This document shows positions 25,960 to 34,702 of a DNA stretch of 39,840 bases, piece by piece. Numbering within the stretch: position 1 is the stretch's first letter; the number at the start of each line of letters is the position of its first letter. The notes below the pieces were generated by a model that was not told the DNA's origin, made no database searches, and saw only the letters and a list, made by a program, of their open reading frames with translations. The stretch comes from Oscillospiraceae bacterium (GTDB lineage Bacteria > Bacillota > Clostridia > Oscillospirales > Oscillospiraceae): positions 1 through 39,840 of the forward strand of contig CADCHN010000028.1 in the NCBI GenBank assembly GCA_902801295.1. The letters run 5' to 3'. Made by a program: the position numbers and the translations under genes.

Positions 25960-26895
25960 ATGCGCAGCAAGTATTCCGTCAAGCTGAAAACGGTGGTCGA
26001 AGAGCACCATCTGCGCCCGCTGCACACCTCGAAGGACTATGAGACCGCCATGCTGACTACCGCGGACGTCAACCGCCCGGCCCTGCAGCTGGCCGGCTTC
26101 TATAACTATTTCGACCCCCACCGGCTGCAGATGATCGGCCACGTGGAGAGCACCTATCTCAGCACACTCAGCTCGGAGGAACGGCTGCGCGCCTACGAGC
26201 GCTTCATGCAGTACGACATCGCCGCGCTGGTGATCTGCCACGGCGTCAAGCCCTCGCCCGAATGCGTGGCGATGGCCGAGAAATACGACCGCAACGTCTT
26301 CCTGACCGACGAAGACACTTCCGAATTCATGGCCGACGTGATCGTCTCGCTGCACCGGCATCTGGCGCCGCGCTGCACGATCCACGGCGTGCTGGTGGAA
26401 GTTTACGGCGAGGGCGTGCTGCTGCTGGGCGACAGCGGCATCGGCAAGAGCGAGACCGCGCTGGAGCTCATCAAACGCGGCCACCGCCTGATCGCGGACG
26501 ACGCGGTGGAGATCAAAAAGATCAACCACCAGCGCCTGCACGGCAACGCCCCGGAGATGATCCGCTATTACATGGAGCTGCGCGGCATCGGCGTCATCAA
26601 CGTCCGCCACATCTACGGTGTGGGCGCTGTGAAGCCGGAGGGCGGCATCGACCTTGTGGTGCTGATGGAGCCCTGGATCGACGGCAAGGCCTATGACCGC
26701 CTCGGGCTGACCGAGGAGACCGAGACGATCCTCGGCGTCGAGCTGCCGAAGGTGACGATCCCGGTGCGCCCCGGGCGCAACCTCGCCGTCATTCTGGAGC
26801 TGGCCGCGATGAACAACCGCCAGAAGAAGATGGGCTACAACGCCGCCGAGGCGCTGACCGCCGCCCACGACGCCGCCATCGACGGCGCACTATAA
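25960..26895 (+). CDS. hprK: HPr kinase/phosphorylase
   Basis: Phosphorylates and dephosphorylates Ser46 of HPr, the signal for carbon catabolite control in Firmicutes. The 311-residue protein has an N-terminal domain (1-130), then IHGVLVEVYGEGVLLLGDSGIGKSE with H142 and Walker A 157-164, ADDAVEI (D180, D181) and the family signature MELRGIGVINVRHIYGVGAV (about 206-225). AAGGAGGAGAGCCC fixes the ATG at 25960. First gene of an hprK-murB-rapZ-whiA-dnaE run. Confidence 0.97.
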   Translation: MRSKYSVKLKTVVEEHHLRPLHTSKDYETAMLTTADVNRPALQLAGFYNYFDPHRLQMIGHVESTYLSTLSSEERLRAYERFMQYDIAALVICHGVKPSPECVAMAEKYDRNVFLTDEDTSEFMADVIVSLHRHLAPRCTIHGVLVEVYGEGVLLLGDSGIGKSETALELIKRGHRLIADDAVEIKKINHQRLHGNAPEMIRYYMELRGIGVINVRHIYGVGAVKPEGGIDLVVLMEPWIDGKAYDRLGLTEETETILGVELPKVTIPVRPGRNLAVILELAAMNNRQKKMGYNAAEALTAAHDAAIDGAL

Positions 26896-26917
26896 TCTTG
26901 CTTTTTCGAGGGGTTTT

Positions 26918-27904
26918 ATGGAAAATCTGGAAAATGCCATTTTGGAGATCAAGGAGAAGCTGCCCGGCCTGAAGCTGTTGGAAAACGAGCCGATGAGCGC
27001 GCACAGCAGCTTCCGCATCGGCGGTCCGGCGCGAGCGCTGGCCGTGCCCTCGGACGTGATGGGCTTTTCGAAGCTCTGCGCCATTATGCGCGACCACCAT
27101 GTCGCGCCCTTCCTGCTCGGCAACGGCAGCAACATTCTTTTCCCCGACGAGGGTCTGCCGGATCTGCTGCTGGTGAGCACCGAGAAGATGCAGAAGATCT
27201 TTTCCCTGCCGGACGGCGCGATCTACGCCGAGGCCGGCGTGAGCCTGTCACGCCTGGCGGCCTTTGCCTGCGAGCAGGGTCTGACGGGACTGGAGTTTGC
27301 CTCCGGCATCCCGGGCACCGTGGGCGGCGGGCTGCGCATGAACGCGGGCGCCTACGGCGGCGAGATGAAGGACGTCGCCGAGAGCGTGGTCTATTACTAC
27401 CTGCCCGAGCAGGCGCTCTATGAAATCCCGAACGCAAACTGCCAGTTCGGCTATCGCAGCAGCATCTTTCAAAAATCGGCGGGCATGGCTATTTTGAGCG
27501 CGGTGTTCCGCCTGCAGCCGGGCAACCGGGACGAAATTACCGCCAAAATGCGCGAGCTCAACGAGAAGCGTCGCGATAAGCAGCCGCTGGACCTGCCCTC
27601 GGCCGGCAGCGCCTTCCGGCGCCCGGAGGGACACTTCGCCGCGGCGCTGATCGACCAGGCCGGACTCAAGGGCTATACCGTGGGCGGAGCGCAGGTCAGT
27701 GAAAAGCACGCGGGCTTTGTGGTCAACCGCGGCGGCGCCACCTCGAAGGACGTGTACGACCTGATGATGCACGTGCGAAACGCCGTCTATGAGAAGTTTC
27801 AGGTGGAGCTCACGCCGGAGATCGTGATCCTGCCGCCGGACTACAAGCTCGTCGACGACACGCCCGCGCCGAAACGCAATCACATCGACGTCAACGACCA
27901 ATAA
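26918..27904 (+). CDS. murB: UDP-N-acetylenolpyruvoylglucosamine reductase
   Basis: FAD-dependent second step of UDP-MurNAc synthesis. The 328-residue type II-like protein has HSSFRIGGPARALAVPSD (29-46), the FAD loop LLGNGSNILFPDEG, LEFASGIPGTVGGGLRMNAGAYGGE (125-149), the proton donor in PSAGSAFRRPEG (S231) and the final substrate Glu in LTPEIVIL. GAGGGGTTTT precedes the ATG, a less perfect Shine-Dalgarno site. It lies 22 nt after hprK. Confidence 0.97.
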   Translation: MENLENAILEIKEKLPGLKLLENEPMSAHSSFRIGGPARALAVPSDVMGFSKLCAIMRDHHVAPFLLGNGSNILFPDEGLPDLLLVSTEKMQKIFSLPDGAIYAEAGVSLSRLAAFACEQGLTGLEFASGIPGTVGGGLRMNAGAYGGEMKDVAESVVYYYLPEQALYEIPNANCQFGYRSSIFQKSAGMAILSAVFRLQPGNRDEITAKMRELNEKRRDKQPLDLPSAGSAFRRPEGHFAAALIDQAGLKGYTVGGAQVSEKHAGFVVNRGGATSKDVYDLMMHVRNAVYEKFQVELTPEIVILPPDYKLVDDTPAPKRNHIDVNDQ

Positions 27905-27938
27905 TCCAACCCTTTCCTCTTTTTTCCGGAGGTGCCTG

Positions 27939-28796
27939 ATGGAATTTTTGATTATCACCGGCCTGTCCGGCGCGGGTAAAAGCCGCGCGGCCGACGTGCT
28001 GGAGGACCTGGACTACTACTGCGTGGACAACATGCCCGTGGCGCTGATGCCCCGCTTTGCGGAGCTGTGCATGGCCACCCGGGGCCGCTATGAGCGCGTG
28101 GCCCTGGTGACGGACGTGCGCGAAAAGGACGGCTTCAACGAGCTTTTGAGCACGATCGACGAGTTGGGCACGATGGACTGCCAGTGCCGCATCCTCTATA
28201 TGGACGCCGACCTCAAAACGCTGATCCGCCGCTACAAGGAATCCCGCCGTCCGCATCCGCTGGCGGCTAAGGGCGTCTCGGTGGAGAACGCCGTCAAGCG
28301 CGAGGCAGAGCTGCTCGCGCCGGTCAGGGCGCGGGCGGACTATATTGTGGACACCTCCAACCTGACGCTCGGCATGCTGCAGAACCGCCTCTTTGCGCTG
28401 TTTGCCGGCGAGGAGCAGCGGCGCGGCCTGGCCGTGACCGTGATGAGCTTCGGCTACAAGCACGGTCTGCCGATGGAGGCCGACCTTGTGTTCGACGCGC
28501 GCTTTCTGCCCAACCCCTTCTATGTGGACGAGCTGCGCGCGCTCTCCGGGCTCGACCTGCCGGTCAAGGAGTTCGTGTTCCGCTATCCGCAGACCCGCGT
28601 TTTTCTCAACAAGCTGGTGGAGCTGCTGGATTTCCTGCTGCCGCTGTACATGGAGGAGGGCAAGCTGACCCTCACGGTCGCCATCGGCTGCACCGGCGGC
28701 CGGCACCGCAGCGTGGCTCTCGCCTCGGCGCTCAACGACTATTTCGTCGCCCACGGGGTCAATTCGGTCAATCTCAACCGCGATATTGACAAATAG
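27939..28796 (+). CDS. rapZ: RNase adapter protein RapZ / YvcJ nucleotide-binding protein
   Basis: A 285-residue P-loop protein. Walker A is GLSGAGKS (8-15), DYYCVDNMPVALMPRFAEL is typical of the family, Walker B is RILYMDAD, and the C-terminal domain has FSFGYKHGLP-like MSFGYKHGLPMEADLVFDARFLPNPF and GCTGGRHRSV. RapZ in enterobacteria delivers a small RNA that senses glucosamine-6-P; the Firmicutes YvcJ role is less defined. GGAGGTGCCTG precedes the ATG. Confidence 0.96.
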   Translation: MEFLIITGLSGAGKSRAADVLEDLDYYCVDNMPVALMPRFAELCMATRGRYERVALVTDVREKDGFNELLSTIDELGTMDCQCRILYMDADLKTLIRRYKESRRPHPLAAKGVSVENAVKREAELLAPVRARADYIVDTSNLTLGMLQNRLFALFAGEEQRRGLAVTVMSFGYKHGLPMEADLVFDARFLPNPFYVDELRALSGLDLPVKEFVFRYPQTRVFLNKLVELLDFLLPLYMEEGKLTLTVAIGCTGGRHRSVALASALNDYFVAHGVNSVNLNRDIDK

Positions 28797-28822
28797 TGCT
28801 AAGAACAGCGCAGGATACGACT

Positions 28823-29725
28823 ATGTCTTTCTCTTCCGACGCCAAGGCCGAGCTGTGTCGGCTGCGGCCGCAAAAAAAGAATATCGCCGCCGCCGAATGC
28901 TACGGGATTCTTCTCTACGGCAACAGCTTCTCGGCCCGTGAGATCCGCCTGGTGACCTCGCAGCCGGATTTCGCCGCGCTGCTGCCGAAGCTCTTTCGCC
29001 GCGCCTTCGCCCTGGATTTTGACGCGCTCCCCCCCGAAAACGCCGGGGGCAAGCTGCGCTTTGCCATCACCGCACCGGACAAGCTCCGCGCGGTATTCGC
29101 CGCCTTCGGCCTCGAGCCGGAGAGCACCCTCTCCCACCACGTCAACTTCGGCGTGCTGGAGGAGGACGAGGAGCGCGCGGCCTTCATCCGCGGGGCTTTT
29201 CTGGCCGGCGGCAGCACCACCGACCCGGAAAAGGGCTTCCATCTGGAGCTGTCGACGCCGCACCGCAGCGTCAGCCGCGAGACGCTGAGCCTGCTGCTGG
29301 ACATGGGCTTTGAGCCGCGGGAAGCGATGCGCGGCGGCAACGCCCTGCTGTATTTCAAGCGGGCCGACGCGATCGCGGATTTTCTGACCGCCATCGGCGC
29401 GACGAACGCCTCCATGGGCGTTCAGACCGCAAAGGTCGAAAAAGATATGCGCAACACGATCACCCGCCGCGTCAACTGCGACTCGGCCAACGCCGACAAG
29501 GTGGTCGCGGCCGCGCAGGAGCAGCTGGACGCGATCCGCTTCATCGTGCGCGAATACGGGCTCGACGCACTGCCGGAGCCGCTGAAGGACACGGCGCTGC
29601 TGCGCATCGCCAACCCCGAGGCCAGCCTCGCCGATCTCGCACAGCTGAGCATCCCGCCCGTGACCAAAAGCTGTCTCAACCATCGCATGAAGAAGATTCT
29701 GAGCTTCGTGCCCCACGAAGAGTAA
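28823..29725 (+). CDS. whiA: DNA-binding protein WhiA
   Basis: A 300-residue protein with an N-terminal LAGLIDADG-like domain (SDAKAELCRLRPQKKNIAAAECYGIL; AFIRGAFLAGGSTTDPEKGFHLEL at about 120-143) and a C-terminal helix-turn-helix (NPEASLADLAQLSIPPVTKSCLNHRMKKI). Homologues affect cell division and sporulation. The ATG at 28823 follows CAGGAT; an earlier ATG at 28796 overlaps the rapZ stop. The usual yvcK gene between rapZ and whiA is absent (26 nt gap). Confidence 0.96.
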   Translation: MSFSSDAKAELCRLRPQKKNIAAAECYGILLYGNSFSAREIRLVTSQPDFAALLPKLFRRAFALDFDALPPENAGGKLRFAITAPDKLRAVFAAFGLEPESTLSHHVNFGVLEEDEERAAFIRGAFLAGGSTTDPEKGFHLELSTPHRSVSRETLSLLLDMGFEPREAMRGGNALLYFKRADAIADFLTAIGATNASMGVQTAKVEKDMRNTITRRVNCDSANADKVVAAAQEQLDAIRFIVREYGLDALPEPLKDTALLRIANPEASLADLAQLSIPPVTKSCLNHRMKKILSFVPHEE

Positions 29726-29743
29726 GTGCTGGCTGGTGATCCT

Positions 29744-32700
29744 ATGTCTTTTGTCCATCTCCATGTGCATACCGAGTATTCGCTGCTGGACGGTGCCTGC
29801 CGCATCGACCGGCTGGTCAGGCGCGCCAAAGAGCTGGGGCAGACGGCGCTGGCCGTGACCGACCACGGCGTGATGTACGGCGCGGTGGCCTTTTACAAGG
29901 CCTGCAAGGCCGCCGGCGTCAAGCCGATCATCGGCTGCGAGGTCTACGTCGCCCCGCGCACGCTGCACGACAAGGAGCACGGCGTCGACAACGCCTACTC
30001 CCACCTGATCCTGCTGTGCAAAAACGAGACCGGCTACCGCAACCTCTGTTATCTTGTCAGCACCGCCTTCACCGAGGGCTTTTACATCAAGCCGCGCATC
30101 GACTGGGCGCTGCTGCACGCGCACGCCGAGGGGCTGGTGTGCCTCTCGGGCTGTCTCGCGGGCGAGATCCCGCAGAAGCTGATCCGCGGCGACTATGAGG
30201 CAGCCCGGGCACGCGCGCTGGATCTGAAGGCCCTGTTCGACGAGGATTTTTACCTTGAAATCCAGAACCACGGTATTCCCGAGGAGCGCCAGGCCGCCGA
30301 TGGCCTGGAAAAGCTCAGCAGGGAGACCGGCATCCCGCTCGTTGTCACCAACGACGCCCACTACGTCGAGCAGGCCGACGCGAACACGCAGGACGTGCTG
30401 CTGTGCATCCAGACCGGCAAAACCGTGGACGAGCCGAACCGCATGCGCTTTGAGACGCAGGAATTCTACCTCAAGAGCGAGGAGGAGATGCGCGCGCTGT
30501 TTCCGCGCCACCCCGAGGCGGCCGACATCACCGCCGAAATCGCGGACAAGTGCCATTACGACTTTGAGTTCGGCCACTACCACCTGCCTCGCTTCAAGCT
30601 CCCCGCCGGGGAGACAGACAGCTTTGCCTATCTGCAAAAGCTCTGCGAGCAGGGCTTTGCCGAGCGCTTCGCCGGCCGGCCGGAGGTGCACAAGCAGCTC
30701 GACTACGAGCTGAACATGATCCGCAAGATGGGCTTTGTGGACTATTTTCTGATCGTCTCGGACTTCATCGGCTACGCCAAGCGCCAGGGCATCCCCGTCG
30801 GCCCCGGGCGCGGGAGCGCGGCAGGCAGCGTCGTGAGCTACTGCCTGCACATCACCGACGTCGATCCGATCAAATACAGCCTCTTTTTCGAGCGCTTCCT
30901 GAATCCCGAGCGCGTCAGCATGCCGGATATCGACGTGGACTTCTGCGTCAACCGCCGCGGCGAGGTGATCGACTACGTCAACCGCCTCTACGGCCACGAC
31001 CACGTCGCCCAGATCGTCACCTTCGGCACGATGGCCGCGCGCGGCGCGGTGCGCGACGTGGCGCGCGCTCTCGCGATGAGCTACGGCGACGCTGACGCCG
31101 TGGCAAAGCTCATCCCCAACGGCCCCGGCGCGCTGAACATCACGCTCGACGAGGCGCTGCAGCTGAGTAAGCCCCTGCGGGAGATGCAGGAGCAGGACCC
31201 GGCCGTCAAACGCCTGCTCGACACCGCCAAGGCCCTCGAGGGCATGCCGCGCCACGCCTCCACCCACGCCGCCGGCGTGGTCATCACCGAAAAGCCGGTG
31301 TACGACTATGTGCCGCTGGCCACGAACGACGAGTCCGTCGTCTGCCAGTACACGATGACGACGCTCGAGGAGCTGGGCCTGCTGAAAATGGACTTTCTCG
31401 GCCTTCGGAACCTCACCGTGCTGGAGGACGCGGCCAAGATGGTGCGAAAAAGGGAACCGGGCTTCCGCGTGGAGACCATCCCGGAGGACGACGCCGAGAG
31501 CTTCCGCATGATCGCCGACGGCCACACCTCGGGCGTGTTCCAGCTCGAGAGCGCGGGCATGACCGGTGTCTGCACCCAGCTGCGCCCGCGCAGCATTGAA
31601 GACATCACCGCCGTCATCGCCCTCTACCGCCCCGGGCCGATGGACTCCATCCCCCGCTTCATCGAATGGAGCCAGCACCCGGAGAAGGTCAGCTACAAGC
31701 ACGAGCTGCTGCGCCCGATCCTCGCCGTCACCTACGGCTGCATCGTCTATCAGGAGCAGGTCATCCAGATCTTCCAGCAGCTGGCAGGCTTCTCGCTGGG
31801 TCAGGCGGACATGATCCGCCGCGCGATGAGCAAGAAAAAGCACGCCGTCATCGACGCCGAGCGCGTAGCCTTCGTCCACGGCGACGAGAGCCGCGGCATT
31901 GACGGCGCCGTGAAGCGCGGCGTACCCGAGGCCGTCGCCAACAGCATTTACGACGAGATCCTCGACTTTGCCAGCTACGCCTTCAACAAGGCGCACGCCG
32001 TCAGCTACGCGATCGTGGCTTACCGCACGGCCTACATGAAAAAGCACTACCCGCGCGAATATATGGCCGCGCTGATCTCGTCGGTGCTCGACAGCAGCAC
32101 CAAGGTGGCCGAGTACATCGCCGAGTGCCGCGAGATGGGCATCCGCCTGCTGCCGCCGGACGTCAATGAGAGCGACGCGGACTTCACCGTGGCAGGGGAG
32201 AACCTTCGCTTCGGTCTGGTGGGCATCAAGGGCATCGGCTGGGGCGCCATCCGCGCGATGGTCGCCGAGCGCGAATCGGGCGGTCCCTTCCAGAGCTTCG
32301 AGGACTTCTGCCGCCGCATGATCGACAAGGACATGAACCGCCGCGCCATCGAAAACCTGATCCGCGCCGGTGCCTTCGACTCCCTCGGCTACAAGCGGCG
32401 CGTGCTGCTGCAGGCCGCCGCCCTGATCCTCGACTCCGTCAGCCGCGAGAGCCGCGACAACATCGCCGGGCAGCTGGATCTCTTCGGCGGCGACGAGAGC
32501 TTTGCCGAGCCGAAGAGCATCACCATGCCGGACCTTGAGGAATACAGCCCGCAGGAGAAGATGCAAATGGAGAAGGAGGTCACCGGCCTCTATCTCTCCG
32601 GACACCCGATGGACGAATACCGCGACAGCCTCCGCCGCCTCGGCGTATCGTCGATCGGCGCGATCATGAGCGATTTCGAATTCTCCGACGGTCCCCGCCG

Positions 32701-33211
32701 TTTTGCCGACGGCCAGACGGTCACCGTGGCCGGCGTCGTCTCCTCCGTGCGCACCCGTCCGACCAAGAATAAGTCGCTGATGAGCTATGTGGTGCTCGAG
32801 GACGACAGCGGCGCGATGGAGCTGATCGTGTTCCAGAAGGTGCTGGACAGCGACGGAAAGTACCTCAGGGAAAACGCCGTGCTCTATGTGCGCGGGCGCA
32901 TTTCCGCGCGCGACGACAAGGAGCCGCAGCTGATGGCGGAGGCGCTGCTGCCGCTGGACCAGGCCATCGCGGACGCGGCGCGCGCCGCCGAGGAGGCGCG
33001 GGAAAAGACGCTCTTCGTGAAGCTCCCCTCCCGCGGGGACCGGGCCATGCGCAAGCTTGAGCTGCTGCTGACGATGTTCCCCGGCAAGGAGCCGCTCATC
33101 ATCTGGTGCGAAGCCGAGCGCAAAAAAATCGGCGCCCGATGCCGCATCCACCCCGCCCTGCTGCAGGAGCTGCGCGAGATGCTGGGCGAGGAAAACGTCG
33201 TGGTAAAGTAG
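29744..33211 (+). CDS. dnaE: DNA polymerase III subunit alpha
   Basis: Replicative polymerase subunit of 1155 residues. N-terminal PHP domain (HLHVHTEYSLLDGA, 5-18; no separate exonuclease, so not PolC), palm with GPGRGSAAGSVVSY and the catalytic SMPDIDVDFC (D395, D397), third Asp region in LLKMDFLGLRNL and GVFQLESAGM, tau-binding helix-hairpin segments (AFNKAHAVSYAIVAYRTAYMK), and a C-terminal OB-fold (VTVAGVVSSVRTR, about 990). The ATG at 29744 lies 18 nt after whiA with GGTGAT upstream. Confidence 0.98.
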   Translation: MSFVHLHVHTEYSLLDGACRIDRLVRRAKELGQTALAVTDHGVMYGAVAFYKACKAAGVKPIIGCEVYVAPRTLHDKEHGVDNAYSHLILLCKNETGYRNLCYLVSTAFTEGFYIKPRIDWALLHAHAEGLVCLSGCLAGEIPQKLIRGDYEAARARALDLKALFDEDFYLEIQNHGIPEERQAADGLEKLSRETGIPLVVTNDAHYVEQADANTQDVLLCIQTGKTVDEPNRMRFETQEFYLKSEEEMRALFPRHPEAADITAEIADKCHYDFEFGHYHLPRFKLPAGETDSFAYLQKLCEQGFAERFAGRPEVHKQLDYELNMIRKMGFVDYFLIVSDFIGYAKRQGIPVGPGRGSAAGSVVSYCLHITDVDPIKYSLFFERFLNPERVSMPDIDVDFCVNRRGEVIDYVNRLYGHDHVAQIVTFGTMAARGAVRDVARALAMSYGDADAVAKLIPNGPGALNITLDEALQLSKPLREMQEQDPAVKRLLDTAKALEGMPRHASTHAAGVVITEKPVYDYVPLATNDESVVCQYTMTTLEELGLLKMDFLGLRNLTVLEDAAKMVRKREPGFRVETIPEDDAESFRMIADGHTSGVFQLESAGMTGVCTQLRPRSIEDITAVIALYRPGPMDSIPRFIEWSQHPEKVSYKHELLRPILAVTYGCIVYQEQVIQIFQQLAGFSLGQADMIRRAMSKKKHAVIDAERVAFVHGDESRGIDGAVKRGVPEAVANSIYDEILDFASYAFNKAHAVSYAIVAYRTAYMKKHYPREYMAALISSVLDSSTKVAEYIAECREMGIRLLPPDVNESDADFTVAGENLRFGLVGIKGIGWGAIRAMVAERESGGPFQSFEDFCRRMIDKDMNRRAIENLIRAGAFDSLGYKRRVLLQAAALILDSVSRESRDNIAGQLDLFGGDESFAEPKSITMPDLEEYSPQEKMQMEKEVTGLYLSGHPMDEYRDSLRRLGVSSIGAIMSDFEFSDGPRRFADGQTVTVAGVVSSVRTRPTKNKSLMSYVVLEDDSGAMELIVFQKVLDSDGKYLRENAVLYVRGRISARDDKEPQLMAEALLPLDQAIADAARAAEEAREKTLFVKLPSRGDRAMRKLELLLTMFPGKEPLIIWCEAERKKIGARCRIHPALLQELREMLGEENVVVK

Positions 33212-33260
33212 GTTTTCGGCCTTTGTTCTTTGTTTTTTGCGGGAATTGCGAAAATTTATC

Positions 33261-33289
33261 TTGCAATTATGGAAACTGTCTGCTATATT
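33261..33289 (+). promoter_or_regulatory. rpmB promoter
   Basis: TTGCAA (33261-33266), 17-nt spacer, TATATT (33284-33289), 42 nt before the ATG. Confidence 0.75.
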
Positions 33290-33331
33290 AGTATAGCTTC
33301 ATTCCAAAACGAGCAAGGAGGTGCTTCAAAT

Positions 33332-33520
33332 ATGGCAAAGTGTCAGTTCTGCGACAAGGACCTGGCCTTCGGTATTCAGGTCTCTCACTCTCACAGACGC
33401 TCCAACCGTACCTGGAAGCCGAACGTGAAGCGCGTCAAGGCCATCGTGGACGGCTCTCCCAAGCATGTCTACGCCTGCACTCGCTGCCTGCGCAGCGGCA
33501 AGGTCACCCGCGCTGTGTAA
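33332..33520 (+). CDS. rpmB: 50S ribosomal protein L28 (zinc-binding form)
   Basis: A 62-residue ribosomal protein. MAKCQFCDKDLAFGIQVSHSHRRSNRTWKPN is the L28 core, and two CxxC pairs (CQFC at 4-7, CTRC near 49-52) make the zinc-ribbon form. AAGGAGGTG lies 8 nt before the ATG; the longer open frame upstream is not used. It has its own promoter and a terminator. Confidence 0.97.
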   Translation: MAKCQFCDKDLAFGIQVSHSHRRSNRTWKPNVKRVKAIVDGSPKHVYACTRCLRSGKVTRAV

Positions 33521-33537
33521 TTGAACATGACCCGATC

Positions 33538-33571
33538 AAAGCCTGTCGAAGTTTCCCGACGGGCTTTTTTC
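33538..33571 (+). terminator. Terminator after rpmB
   Basis: AAAGCCTGTCG (33538-33548) pairs with CGACGGGCTTT (33557-33567), one wobble, followed by T-run. Confidence 0.85.
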
Positions 33572-33581
33572 GGTTTTTAAC

Positions 33582-33720
33582 TCAAAAGCGAAAGCAGTTT
33601 CGCTTTTGAAATTCTCGCGCTCATCGCGCTCGGCTTACGGGGGCCAAGCCTCGCTTGGTCGGCGCGAGGACTCGCATCGCTCGCCTCAAGGTGCTTTTGC
33701 CGCGGCAAAGCTGCGGCAAA
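33582..33720. repeat. Hairpin-rich intergenic segment
   Basis: Contains a perfect 12-bp inverted repeat (33582-33593 with 33598-33609), CTCGCGC/GCGCGAG arms enclosing CCAAGC/GCTTGG, and TTTTGCCGC/GCGGCAAAA. Nothing coding is visible. A structured repeat element or remnant is possible. Confidence 0.55.
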
Positions 33721-33771
33721 AACGATCCTGTTTCCCCTTTCAGGGGCGCTTATATGGAAGGAGATACTATA

Positions 33772-34344
33772 ATGAAACAGCTCGAAGAACGCATCCTGCG
33801 CGACGGAAAGGTCCTGCCCGGCGGCATTTTGAAGGTCGACGGCTTTCTCAACCATCAGATCGACCCGCAGCTGCTGTACGATATGGCCATGGAGCTTAAA
33901 CGCCTCTTCGCGGGCGAGCAGATCAGCAAGATCCTGACCATCGAGGCCAGCGGCATCGCCATCGCAAGCATGGTGGGCTACGTCTTCGGCTGCCCGCTGG
34001 TCTTTGCCAAAAAAAGCAAGACCCGCAACATCTCCGACGGCGTCTGGAGCGTTGAGGTCGAAAGCTTCACCCACGGCAACACCAACACCGTCGTCGTGTC
34101 GAAGGAATACCTCGGCCCGGGCGACCGCGTGCTGATCGTGGACGATTTCCTCGCCACGGGTGCTGCCCTCGTCGGGCTCAAGGCGCTCTGCGAGCAGGCC
34201 GGCGCCGAGGTCGTCGGCGCGGGCATCGCGGTGGAAAAGGTCTTCCAGGGCGGCGGCGACAAGCTGCGCGCCGCGGGTCTGCGCGTCGAATCCCTGGCAA
34301 AGATCGCCTCCATGAGCGACGACGGTCTGGTTTTCTGCGATTGA
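33772..34344 (+). CDS. xpt: Xanthine phosphoribosyltransferase
   Basis: Salvages xanthine (and guanine in some homologues) to the nucleotide with PRPP. The 190-residue protein starts MKQLEERILRDGKVLPGGILKVDGFLNHQID; the PRPP loop is VLIVDDFLATGAA (120-132), and KVFQGGGDKL and KIASMSDDGLVF are family segments. AAGGAGATACTATA precedes the ATG at 33772; the frame is open upstream through the hairpin region but without a ribosome binding site. No purine riboswitch is seen in its own leader, unlike many xpt genes. Confidence 0.95.
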   Translation: MKQLEERILRDGKVLPGGILKVDGFLNHQIDPQLLYDMAMELKRLFAGEQISKILTIEASGIAIASMVGYVFGCPLVFAKKSKTRNISDGVWSVEVESFTHGNTNTVVVSKEYLGPGDRVLIVDDFLATGAALVGLKALCEQAGAEVVGAGIAVEKVFQGGGDKLRAAGLRVESLAKIASMSDDGLVFCD

Positions 34345-34413
34345 GGGGCGAAACACCGTCTTTTTGCACAAAATCAGCAAGAATAAAATGGTAAATATAT
34401 ATAATCCCACCGC

Positions 34414-34442
34414 TTGACATTTTTCGTGCTTGCTGATAAAGT
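34414..34442 (+). promoter_or_regulatory. Promoter of the riboswitch-transporter operon
   Basis: TTGACA (34414-34419), 17-nt spacer, TAAAGT (34437-34442), about 20 nt before the aptamer. Confidence 0.8.
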
Positions 34443-34465
34443 ACAGACATCAATTGAACAGCGGC

Positions 34466-34535
34466 TTTCGATATAAGCAAATAATATGGTTTTGAAGTTT
34501 CTACCCGGACACCGTAAATGACCGGACTATCGAAA
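34466..34535 (+). ncRNA. Purine riboswitch (guanine class)
   Basis: P1 arms TTTCGATA (34466-34473) and TATCGAAA (34528-34535) enclose the conserved ATATAA, AATATGG, AGTTTCTACC and CCGTAAAT elements. P3 is CCCGG...CCGG. The J3/1 segment reads ACTATC, with C at the specificity position that distinguishes guanine from adenine aptamers. It lies in the leader of the BMP transporter operon. Confidence 0.93.
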
Positions 34536-34594
34536 ACAGCCTGGCGGGTTTGGCCTTTTCTGCCCCCGTCGGTGCTTCTGTTTTCCTTTTTTCC

Positions 34595-34633
34595 CGTCGG
34601 TCATTGCGGATTGCCGCAAGTCCGGCGTTTTTT
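34595..34633 (+). terminator. Riboswitch expression-platform terminator
   Basis: CGTCGGTCATTGCGG (34595-34609) and CCGCAAGTCCGGCG (34614-34627) pair with one mismatch and one bulge, followed by six T residues. A second possible hairpin (34532-34539 with 34578-34585) overlaps P1 and the left sequence and may be the alternative structure. Polarity is not resolved, but ligand-off control is usual. Confidence 0.75.
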
Positions 34634-34702
34634 GTTCTTCTTTGTTCTTTGCCGCATACGCGGTTGAGATAAATTTTATGATATTTTATGAGGAGACAAC
34701 AA

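Noticed and set aside
28799..33151. 1450-codon open frame on the minus strand opposite whiA and dnaE
   Set aside because: It is antisense to two clearly recognised genes, has no recognisable motif and is rich in Val, Ala, His and Leu, the usual shadow of GC-rich third positions.
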